Part shown: piece by piece, positions 51,546 through 61,800 of the stretch
How the letters are laid out: each line of letters starts with the position of its first letter
Position numbering within the stretch: position 1 is the stretch's first letter
Source: Capitulum mitella
Lineage: Eukaryota > Arthropoda > Thecostraca > Pollicipedomorpha > Pollicipedidae
Assembly: GCA_030062745.1 (NCBI GenBank)
Contig: CP099846.1
Span: 9,607,432 to 9,671,431 of the forward strand
Direction of reading: 5' to 3'
DNA: 64,000 nt
Notes under the pieces: generated by a model
What the model was told of the DNA's origin: nothing
Seen by the model: the letters and a program-made list of their open reading frames with translations, nothing else
Databases searched by the model: none
Position numbers and translations under genes: made by a program

Positions 51546-53010
51546 ATATACATATGCCCTTGCACACTAATTGTATGCAGCTGGTGAACTGGTGGTTACA
51601 TGTTGCATGTTGGCATGAAGAAAATCGTAAAGTCTTGTAAGTACTTGCATGAGTTTCATTTTAAGGTGCCAGAAAACATTGGTAAGGCTCAGAAGACTAT
51701 CGAAGGAATTCAACTGAGCAATGGAGAAGTTCAAGCCTTTCCAACAGTATGCAAAACAACATCCACAGTGGGTGCCAGGTCAACTATTACAGGTGCCCGA
51801 TTTGACACTGTAGGTGCCCTGGTACCCATAAAGAGATAGGAAGCCACACCCGTGGTTGTGACCAGGTACAGTCATGTAAATAATAGTTTGTGAGAGTTAT
51901 CACTGCGCCTGTTTGGCCAGATAACCTGTCACCATTTTGTGCGGATATTTTATGCCATTGAGATACCATATGACATGCCATCTGCCATATGAGGCCTATT
52001 TCGTTGTTGCATCATTACTTTCCCTTTACACATCTCGCGGTACAAATGAATATTTACAGATTAGATACTTTGAATTCGAACCATTGTGAGTTTACATATT
52101 AGCGCGCCCTTGATTCCATTCACTGCCATTAGTGAGCGGTTTAGAGAGATGCATGGAAAATGGGTTCAAGAGTGAAAGCATTACTTCCGAAATAGTTAAT
52201 GAAAGAAATAATTTAGAAGTTAATACATGCAAATGCACGTACAGAAAGATCACGGTATTTGGCTGTATTCTGGTGGGGATTTTATGATTTTGCACCACGT
52301 AGTTACAACGTTTTTAGCCCCAAGAAACAACCATGGCCGGGGCGAGCCGTTCAGTTTTATCTTTTCTGTTTTTTGAAGTAAGACTCACGCGGCTTTCGGC
52401 CTTGCTCGTAATTACGACAGCTGTCTATTTCGCAATTTTCCCTCTTCCGTGATACGATTGACAGGTAACATTGCAAAGGTCAAAATCAGCTTGGAAGAGG
52501 CCAGACCCATATTAGGCCGTGGCCCCTACAAAAGAATCCAAATCGACACACCTGGCACCACGTATTACTCGAGAGCAGTAACACTGACACACGGCATGAT
52601 GAAACGATGGGCGATATACCCGTTGTCCGAGAATGCAGACCACATGTGTCAAAATAAATACATTTTTTTCTTCTTTCTCCGGACAGAAGTGCGCTACGGA
52701 CGAGAGCTTCGTCGTGTGCACGCTTTGTCCGTGGCTCAGTGACAATGCACGAGACCTGGATAGGCTTCGGGGGCGAGAAACCTATGTCTGCTTCCAGTCA
52801 TTCTGTTTACAACGTAGCGCTGATTAATGTGATACCTTAATCTTCAGAGTTCGATAACTCGCAGGCTGTTGCTTGTCTCAGAATAATCATGCCACGAGAA
52901 ACAATGCAACCGGTTTAGAATTCCGCGAGAATTAAGCTACTACGTCTCCCGAGCTTTAATTTTGGCCAATGTTGTACACTGACAATGAAGTAATGAAGTT
53001 GGCGATGAGG
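51546..53010. other. Intergenic, no firm feature
   Basis: A plus-strand frame at 52,449-52,742 (97 codons, MIRLTGNIAKVKISLEEARP...) follows a pyrimidine-rich AG at about 52,463 but matches no family I know. Part of it recurs at 49.9 kb, so it is more likely a repeat than a gene. Confidence 0.35.
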
Positions 53011-53013
53011 ATA

Positions 53014-53014
53014 G

Positions 53015-53057
<43 letters not shown>

Positions 53058-53060
53058 AAT
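53014..53060. repeat. (TAA)n microsatellite
   Basis: A trinucleotide TAA repeat of about 47 bp with one interruption. Confidence 0.95.
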
Positions 53061-54205
53061 GCTGTCGTTCAGACTGTTCTCTCTTTTCAGGAAACAGCAC
53101 CAAAGCAAACAGCATAAATCCATTGCACGTTAGGAAAACTGTTAACTTGCCATTTCAGGGCCCTACATTGTTAGTATTTCCATGAGCTTGGAGTCTTATT
53201 TCGTAACATGAATACTGGTACAAAGGGAAGAAGCTTTTCGTTGTCAGTTTCGGCCTTCTAACTCGGGCTAATTTTGGAAAGTATAAAAAACGCTCTGACG
53301 TAGCAATCGTGTATAAAAAACATTGTGATGTAACTCGTTGCCAGACAGGCTTAAATGATAAGCTAAGCCAGTAGATAGCCGTAACAGCACTTGCACACAA
53401 TGACAAAATTTTATTTTTTTCGCCACTCATGATCAAGTGACCAGGAGAACTCTCACCCATGTAGCCCGTATAGTCCGTTGTAGGTCTGGATATATTTAAA
53501 GTCGCCTTTCTAAACTATTCAAAAAAGAGCAGTGCGTCGAGGTTTCATCCCACGGTAATTTGTGTTGCATTTTTGTCTCTGAAATGCTAACCTGAATGTT
53601 GACGGCACTGTTATTTGCCTCTCGATTACCCCACGGTTTTTGCGCCACTTAACGCGATTTCGGAGTATGGGAAGCATCTTTGAAGCGTTTGACCGATGCA
53701 AAGTACTATTGGGTCGTGTCAGACCGTGCCAGGTTAAAAATCGCACCAATGTTAGCTAGGGAACAGCAAGGAATAACAAGTAGGGGATCATCGGGTAATA
53801 TCGGACGCTTATCTAAAATCGATTGTGGTTATTTCCAGATAGGCGCAAGTCTTTCAAAGGACATTCAAATAAAAGACCACCTTTAAATCTAAAATGAACA
53901 GAGTGTGTAGATAATTACAACGGATAGAATGTAATATGATACCTTTGCGCACTCCTATTTGTGGATTGTTCAATGACAGGTGATTGAAAATGGGAAAATT
54001 TGAAAACAGAAGCAATGAGTTCAAAGAAAGAATATGGAACTGAGACATGCAACTCCTCGCATGCGCAATACAGCAAAAAGAGATGTTGGCTTGTTGTTAA
54101 TTCCAAAAAAGTGGTTAAAAAACGAGGGTGTCCGAAATTGCCTACCGTGCAATATCACCCACCACAAGAAGCGAATGGCAAGGCGAACATATACTGATCT
54201 ATCTA
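53061..54205. other. Intergenic, nothing seen
   Basis: About 1.1 kb of AT-rich sequence without coding, RNA or repeat signatures. Confidence 0.5.
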
Positions 54206-54227
54206 CGTATATCTATCTATCTATCTA

Positions 54228-54260
<33 letters not shown>
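54206..54260. repeat. (CTAT)n followed by (TA)n
   Basis: A compound microsatellite of CTAT tetranucleotides grading into TA dinucleotides. Confidence 0.95.
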
Positions 54261-54262
<2 letters not shown>

Positions 54263-55144
54263 TTTTACGTAAAGCTTTTAAGTCGGTTGAATAGCCTGAA
54301 ATCATTGACCTTGTGCGCAAAAGTTCGTTTGCTTTGTGCCCTTCGACAGGAATACTTAAAGACCATTTGCGACCCTTCCTTCCACACAATGGACAACCTA
54401 TCTAGTGTAATGTCAGGCAGACTCAAAAAGAAAATGGTACCTTAGTAAATCGGACATCAGATCAGTTTGCAAGGCACGAAAAACCGAGAACACGTTCTAT
54501 AGAAATGAGTTTCTCTGTAGGTAAATCGCATCTTAATTCTTCTAACCTGAATGTAGTTATGCAAGTGGTCAATTGTGTATAAATTGATATCTTGCTTGTA
54601 CATTATTGTTATTGTTAATACATTATTTGTATATTGTTGGGATAGGCGGCGCTAACGACATGAAAAAGTGGGATCTGTTGTGGCCGCATGTTCATCATGT
54701 CATCTTAAGACTCTCGACTTTCATTGGCTTAAAATGACATCAGAGTCACATGGAACGGCTTTGAGTTCATTGCACAGTATCTGAGAACGTTTCCAGTCAT
54801 CCTAGTTGACCAAATGTCCAAAAGTACAGTTTATGGCCGTTGTAATATACGGTGTGCGTGGGGACATTATAAATCATAGCTCCATGACCCGACCTGATAT
54901 CAACCTGAAACTGTAAACACAAGTATATGGCATTGTGCTGAGTCACACATATTCCAGGTTGTGCATTTTGAGTATGGGCGTCAAAAATATTTGTATAAAA
55001 CCAAATTATTACCTTTTACCTTGGCCTGGCCTTGTGAAGTAAGCTCAGCCCTACAAACATATTTTTGTGTGGTGACCCAGCTATTCAACTATCCAGTCAA
55101 ATGAACTTTTGATTTATCCGGTCCAATCATAACAGGTTAAATGT
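54261..55144. other. Intergenic, nothing seen
   Basis: About 880 bp without a recognisable gene or element. Confidence 0.5.
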
Positions 55145-55168
55145 GTCAGTCAGTCAGTCAGTCAGTCA
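55145..55168. repeat. (CAGT)n microsatellite
   Basis: Six tandem GTCA tetranucleotides. Confidence 0.95.
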
Positions 55169-55249
55169 GAATATGGTCTGGCCGACTATCTGAGTCCTAT
55201 TTATTTTTAGTTCTATCTTAAGAACTTTATCTCTGGCAACCATTTCTCT

Positions 55250-55925
55250 TTGACTTCCAAGTGCCAAAAATGGCCAGAGATACCTTCCAAAAACGTAGCC
55301 TGGCTCCACCCCTGAGCAGAATAAAATCATGCAAATTTGTCATGTTACATAGGAGGAACAGGTAAGAAAAGTGACTTGGTTTCTTGAGGCTGCCTTAAGA
55401 ACCCTGGAAATGACGAGTAGGAAAACGGAGAGGGGCTTCTAAAGTCCCTCCCCCATACGGGAATAAGGTTAAATAGTTCTCATAAAACAACCGTTCACTG
55501 ATTACAGTATCAAGTAAAGTGAGCATTCCAACTTATGACGGCTCCGACTACGCTCATGGCATAGTTCGGGATTGTACAGAATGAAATATCGCTTTATTTT
55601 TACCTGTCCCGTCTTAATCTCCTTGCAATGTTTAACTTCCCAGCACTGAAAAACTGATTCCCCGCCTTGTGACTTCTCATCTGTGTTTGTGATTCCACGT
55701 AGGTACCTTTGCGAAACAGTTTATATTATTATTATTATTTCTCTCTGTATCCAGCCCTGAAAAGGTTTTATTTGTTATTTTAGTCTGTTTTGTTTGCAAA
55801 AGTGTAGTTCACATCACGGCGAATCGATTGTCGCCTTTTGAAAATAAAATTAGAGGGGAGGATTTCTCAACATTTCGAGAACTAGCAAATCCCCCCCCCC
55901 CAATATGGAAATGCGTCCATGGGTA
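55250..55925. mobile_element. Fragments of the second TTAA family
   Basis: Bases about 55,260-55,472 are the inverted left end of the element at 17.4 kb. They end CGGGAATAAGGTTAA and share, in reverse, GGAGCCAGGCAACGTTTTTG. Bases about 55,790-55,925 match its right end (AAAAGTGTAGTT, CGAATCGATTG). The arrangement suggests a broken or nested copy. Confidence 0.55.
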
Positions 55926-56611
55926 AGGTATACGGGAACAGGTTTAATACACTGTTTTGCAGATTTTTGGCACAAATTTGTTTTTTCGGTACGCTTTACT
56001 TTAATGCAGAATATGCAGGTGACTTGAAAAAATTGATTTTGAGGTTTTGTAAAAATGGGCTAAAAATGTCTGTACGGACAGCTACGGAAATGCTGACGTT
56101 CCAAGCCTGTTTAAATTTCCAACTGTATTACAAATGACTCGTGTGGCTCTTAACATCCTCCTAGTTTAACTCCTGGCCAGGCAATCGATGTTCTGCTCAA
56201 AGAAAGGTTAAAATGCTGTCGGGTAGTAATACTATAATATCTCATACTAAAATACTATGATACTAAAATACCTCAGGCTCGTAGCCTGAGACCCGAGGAT
56301 CGTAGAAAAGTTTTCTCTACAAACCTAAGATTACAAAAATGCACATCACATCGCTCCACGAGCATTGTCAAACCTTTTGGACCTTGTGGCTTCTCAGTTG
56401 ATTTTCTGGCGTTTTCCGAAAAAATGTATGCGCGACTGTACAATAGAGTTAAGCGTAATGTAATCATATTTCTGGACTACGAATTAAATTAAAAGCACTG
56501 CAATATACGCTAGGAGAAAGGCGCCTCGAACCTAAGCATCGATGTCCATCAATATCTGATGAGTTCATGTCACCGCTGCATTTCCTCTGATGCTATGAGC
56601 ACAGCCCTAGC
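55926..56611. other. Intergenic, nothing seen
   Basis: About 690 bp. Short ATACTA-type direct repeats occur near 56,230-56,270. No gene is recognised. Confidence 0.5.
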
Positions 56612-57455
56612 CAGAGACGTAGCCAGGAATTCTCCCGGGAGGTGGGGGGGCGAATCGGATCAGGGGGCCCTCGTAACAGATGGGGGCCCTCGTAACCAAT
56701 GGGGGCCCTTGAGTTTAAAATCATGTCATGGCGTAAAACGATGGTTGATGTGGAAGGTGAAAGAAGGTAATGTCCTACTTTTTCATGCATGAAAAGGCCC
56801 CTGCTGGATGGACAGTAGACATACTCCCTGTCGGCTTATAAAGGGGCCCCGATGTAGTGAAAAGATGTTCCTGCCAACCTGACGGGTAAGCAGCGACTCC
56901 TTTACATTCCAAGCGGCCCCTTTACAAGCCGGCGGGAAGTCTACTGGTCAGCAGGAGCCTTCTTACAGACGAAAAGAGGTCCATCCAGAGGCGGACAGGG
57001 GCCCTTTTAGGGGACGGTAGGCAGCCCTCTCCAGACAAGCAGTGACCCTCCTCCCCCCACAAGCCAACTCATTCAGACCACTGACGTTTCTTCATTACAC
57101 ACAACGCCTTTTTCAAATTCGGATTTTTGGCACCATGCGGGCGCCTTGCACTGTCCAAAACAGTTAAAGCAAGATAAATATTAAACAAGGAGTACGGATC
57201 TAAAAAACATTCCGAACATAAGAAGGGCTTCGTGTACAATGAAAAGAGGCCCGTGATCTGAATGAGCGTTAGGGCCCCATGACAGCTTGTAGGGAGGGGG
57301 GGTGTCACTGCTTGTCTGGAAAGGGCCGCCCGCCGGCCCATAAAGGGCCCCAAAGCACTGGGTAAGGGGCCCCTCGGCCGCCAGGGGGCCGCCTGGCCTC
57401 CAGAGGGGTTATGGCCCCTTCGTCCCCCCCCCCACTCCGTTTGGCTACACCACTG
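56612..57455. mobile_element. hAT-like non-autonomous element (~0.84 kb)
   Basis: The left end is CAGAGACGTAGCCAGG. The right end read inward is CAGTGGTGTAGCCAAA. The flanking 8-mers GCCCTAGC and GCCTTCGC agree at six of eight positions, fitting an aged hAT target duplication. The interior is rich in GGGGCCC-type blocks and has no transposase frame. Confidence 0.65.
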
Positions 57456-57469
57456 GCCTTCGCTCTGTC

Positions 57470-57850
57470 TGCTCCAGCCAGGATCAGATGGCCGGAAACG
57501 GCGCTCCAGAGGTCGCCTCTGTCTCTTTCACACGCAACAGCAGCGCCGCCTATACCGTCTGTTACAAAAACGAAAGGACACCCACGAGCACGGAGGGCGT
57601 GATGTCCCGCGATCAAAGTGTGTTTCGCCACCGTTCAAAGTTCTCTGCACGCCAGGCGGGCCGTCGCTGAAGGTCCCTCATTCTCGGGCTGGAGCCATTT
57701 ACCTGTACATGGCTTCGGTCCGCGGCCGAGCGGTCCTTTGCGCGGTACAAGCCGGCCTGACGACGACGCCCGTCCTGCAGCGGACCTGTGACGTGCTGCC
57801 AGGTCACGGCTCTGTGGTCCGTTGGCGGCGGCAGCTCCTAACTGATTTCA
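57470..57850. other. GC-rich island with candidate exons on either strand
   Basis: On the plus strand a strong acceptor (TTCGCTCTGTCTGCTCCAG at about 57,478) leads into an open frame to a stop at 57,668-57,670, with a non-random-looking peptide (PEVASVSFTRNSSAAYTVCY...). On the minus strand, 57,837-57,613 is also open (ELPPPTDHRAVTWQHVTGPL...). I do not recognise either product and cannot choose between them. It could also be the edge of a dispersed repeat. Confidence 0.3.
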
Positions 57851-58811
57851 CATGCAGACAATTTCCGACCAAAGGGACCTCCTGACAGAACTCAGCAATG
57901 TTCCGAACACCACCGAGGGCCGGCGTGTCAGGGCAAGAGCTCTGAGGTCGTCCCTTGACGAGACGTCGCGATCACGTGACCGCACAACAAGGGCAGTTTG
58001 TAGTAATTTGTTTTGCTGGTTCTATGTTCATGCGATCTCTGCATGCATTTATTTCCGTGACTCCTTATTCGTGCGCTTATTTCTTCATGATGCTGTACAT
58101 TTAATTTGTAGAAAATACAACGTAACGAAAAAAAGTTATGTCATCCGTGCTGCTTGTAGAAGAACGATGTCAAAGTCATCATCGGTAAACGCTTATGTTC
58201 ATCGCAGTCCATCCATCAATGAAGTGTTCTGATATGCTCAGCAGCTCCGCCGCCTTTCGGCCACTAAAAGACACTGAACATATTAATGCTTTATTGACGG
58301 CGATCACTCACACGAACTATCGAAGCGAACAACATAATGGCAATGAAAGCATTTAAGGGAAATGGGGATCAATCTCGTCATTAAAACATAATCCATTAAT
58401 GAAAGTGAACTGCATTATTTGCTTTCACTGCTAAGAACAGTTCTCCAAATCTTTGGGTATGCCAAGTCAAAGGCGTTAGAAAAAAGCAGCCTCAGGGATT
58501 CCTTCTCGTCAGAATGAATGATGAATAGTCTACAAGAAATCGTGCTGTCTTCTGTCCATGGAGACCGTTCCTCCGTACACGTTTCTGCCACAATTTTGAC
58601 TCATTTTGAAGCGTCTGATTTGATCCGTTTCGCCTCCACTAGCCTCCGTTTCCGTGCGGAATTCATTGCATTTTAAGCGAATCCGTCTTACTGAATCTGT
58701 GCATCCACATTTAGTTCCTCTACATTTTCAGGACTTCTCGAATCATTTGGGTCTTTCGTCTCTTCGTCATCTGTTGTGTTTTGTTCCATCTCACCTTGGT
58801 AACCAGCTATT
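57851..58811 (-). other. 3' flank of the 1604-residue gene with a candidate poly(A) signal
   Basis: On the minus strand AATAAA occurs at 58295-58290, about 520 nt after the stop codon at 58814-58812, so it is a plausible polyadenylation signal. No other gene is recognised in this stretch. Confidence 0.45.
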
Positions 58812-61800
58812 TCAGGAATCGCCATTCGCGTCCGCCGAGGTGTCACCTTGGGAGGATTGTCTCTCAGTCAGTCTCTCTGCCTCAACATTGGCTTCATCAA
58901 GTTGCACAACTTGTTCTTGAGCATCGCTTTTCTCCATGGAAACTGACATTTGATCAGTTGCACTTTTAGGGTGAATGACATGTTCTCCTTCAATCTGTGC
59001 TTCGTCCTCAACATCTGCTTGTATGTCTGGAGAAATTTCAATTCCGGAAATTTGCCTTTCATTCAGCCCTTCTGTGTCAAAAGATGTTTCGTCAGGTTGA
59101 ATGTCTTGCTCTTGAGCACTGATTCCTTCGGCCGAACCTGCAATATCTCCAGTGGTATCTGTTTGGTTTCTTAAATGTTTTTCATCAGTCTGTGCCTCCT
59201 CCTCAACATTTGCCTGGTCGTTCGTTCCCGCCAGTTCACTAATCCTGTTTTCGCTGGTGGCGTTACTTTCGGTGATTTTGTGCTCTTCAGCACTGATTCC
59301 CTCGACAGAACCAGGAATATCCCCAGGGGTATCTTTTTGGTCTCCTAAATGTTCATTAGTCGGTGCTTCTCCTTGAACGTCTTTCTCGTCGCAAGCTGGC
59401 GCTGATTCACCAATTCTGCATTCACTTGTATCGTTAAGTTCGACGATTTTACCCTCTTCGGCTTGAGTCTTTGATGTCGAAGGACGATCAAGCGTCGCTC
59501 CGTTCCGGTTCGCAGCAGTATCTTCCCCTTCTCCACTGGAACTCCCCGAGTCGATGATCAACGAATCCTCGCGTTCTCTGGTTTCCATCAACTGTGCTCT
59601 AGTCGAAGGTGAGGCGGAAGCCGACTTTGCAGTTGAGCCTGTCGGCGGTTCGGGGCCGTGGGGAGACGTCTGGTCAGTCGGCCCGATGTCGCCGGCGGCG
59701 GAAACGTCCTCTTCTGCAGCGACGCGGCAGCCGTTCATGTGGACCGTGTCTCCACAAAGCGTCCCATTCGATCTCGCTGATGTGCTGCCCAACTCGCCGA
59801 CGGCCACGAGCCGAACGCCGCTCCCATTTACCGCCAGATACTCCGCTCGGCCGTTGATGACGTCACGCGCTCGGTCCCGAGGAATGATGCCCTCGAACTG
59901 GCCCTTGACGACCATGATCGGCAGGGTGACGTCACCAGGAGCAGAGGCGTGCACGTGTCGGGACGCGTCCAGGATGACCCTGTGAAACACCGAGTCCACT
60001 TCTGGCCGCTGGACGGCGGATACCAGAGCCATCACCTCTTCCGGGATGCAGGCGGCGTTTCGCAGCAGCCGGGACTTGTGCCTCACGTGCTGCGTGATGA
60101 CCATCGCACCGGAGGCCAGCTTCACCCACTGCCCGTTGTCCAGCAGGACGCCGGGGCATTTCGCCAGGTTGCCGAGCAAAGCCTGCCTGCGCGCGTCGCC
60201 CTCACTCAGGCTGTGCAGGTTCATCACCGTTCGCAGCAGCTCCATGGCCCTGTGGTAGAGTGGCAGCAGGCCGACCAGTGCCGGAGTCACCAGACACTGT
60301 TTCAGGCACGCGGAGACGTCGGCGTCGTCCTCGAGGAGCGCAAGTCCTACAGCTTCACTTATCAGGAGCTCCTGCGTGAAGCCATCCTTCTGCGGTGGCA
60401 TTTCAGAGTCTCGGTATCTTAGCAGATTATCCAGTCTGGTCTCCATCTTCTGCTGTACATATCTGCAAATGCTCTGCTCCAGAGTTTCGACAGCCTCGGG
60501 ATCGGTTGCCATGTTCTTCACATTGTCTTTGACATCATCCAACACCGTTTTTACACATTCTTCATCGCCATACGCCACCGAGTTGAACACATCGTTTAAC
60601 ACAAGCTTGCCCGAGGTGAGGAGAATGCCGCTAACCATCTCTTGCCAGCGCTCGCGGTAGTCGTCTACGTGTGTGCGAAGCGGCATCTTTCGCTTCACCA
60701 CCTTGGCCAGGTTCTCCAAGACAATATCTCTCTTCCTCGCCTCCTGCAACTCGGCATCCACCTCCCGCACCACGTCGGCAAGCGTCTTGTGCAGCGACAC
60801 CTTCCGTGACAGCTTACGCTCCAGCATCGGCTCCACCGGTCGGAACACCCCCAGCTCACTTTGCCCGAACAGCCCATCGATCCACTGGCCGACGTCACTC
60901 GTGGGCGACATCAGCGACAGGCACTTTCTCAAGAAGCTCATGACGTCCCGCAGCTGTAGCGGATTGTTCAGGTCGTCGGCCAGGACGCGCTGTAGCCGCC
61001 GGGCCTCCTGCGTCAGACCGTCCTTACTCAGGACGTTGTGCGAGGAGGCGTTCCTAGCCCGTTCCGCGCTTTCGATGCACTCGAGCAGGGTCGCGCGAAC
61101 ATTCTCGAAGATCTGTCGCTTTGACTTGGGCGGCGGCGGCCGGGGCTCCGGCTGGTGGATGGTCTTGGCCTGGTACGCCCTGGCGGCCAGCTGCATCAGG
61201 TTGAGCGACTCGGCAATGTCTTGCCCCTGGAACACGGGCGACGGCTCGGGCGAGTGGTACTGGTACTTGACCAAGTCCAGCTCGCTCGGATGCAGGTCGA
61301 AGCTCTGCACCACGTACGTGAACTGCTCCTCCCGGGTGGTCATCTTCGGCGACATGAAGCGCGGCCCATCCTCCGTCTCCACGATCTTGCCGGGGATGAA
61401 CTCGCCGTCGCGCAGCTGGCCGGGCACGAAGAGCGGTCCGGCGCGGCGGCACCGGTACACCGAACCCGGGATGAACTTGGGCCCCTCGTCCGTATCCATC
61501 ACCTGGCCGGGCACGAAGACATCCCCGGCCTTCTCACCTAGGTTGACCACGTGCCCCGGCACGAACTGCACGTTCTCGCCCTCGCCCACCGTCTTGCCGG
61601 CGACGAACTGCGGCCCGTGCTTGGTGGCCACCGTCTGGCCGGGCACGAACTTGGGTCCCTGGGGCAGGTCCACCGCCTCCCCGGGCACGAACTCCTGGCC
61701 CTCGTCCGTGGTGACGATCTTCCCTGCGATGAACTCGACGCCGCTCTCCGTCTTGATGGCCCTGCCGGGCGTCAGTTTGGCCTCGCCGGTGTCCTGGTCG

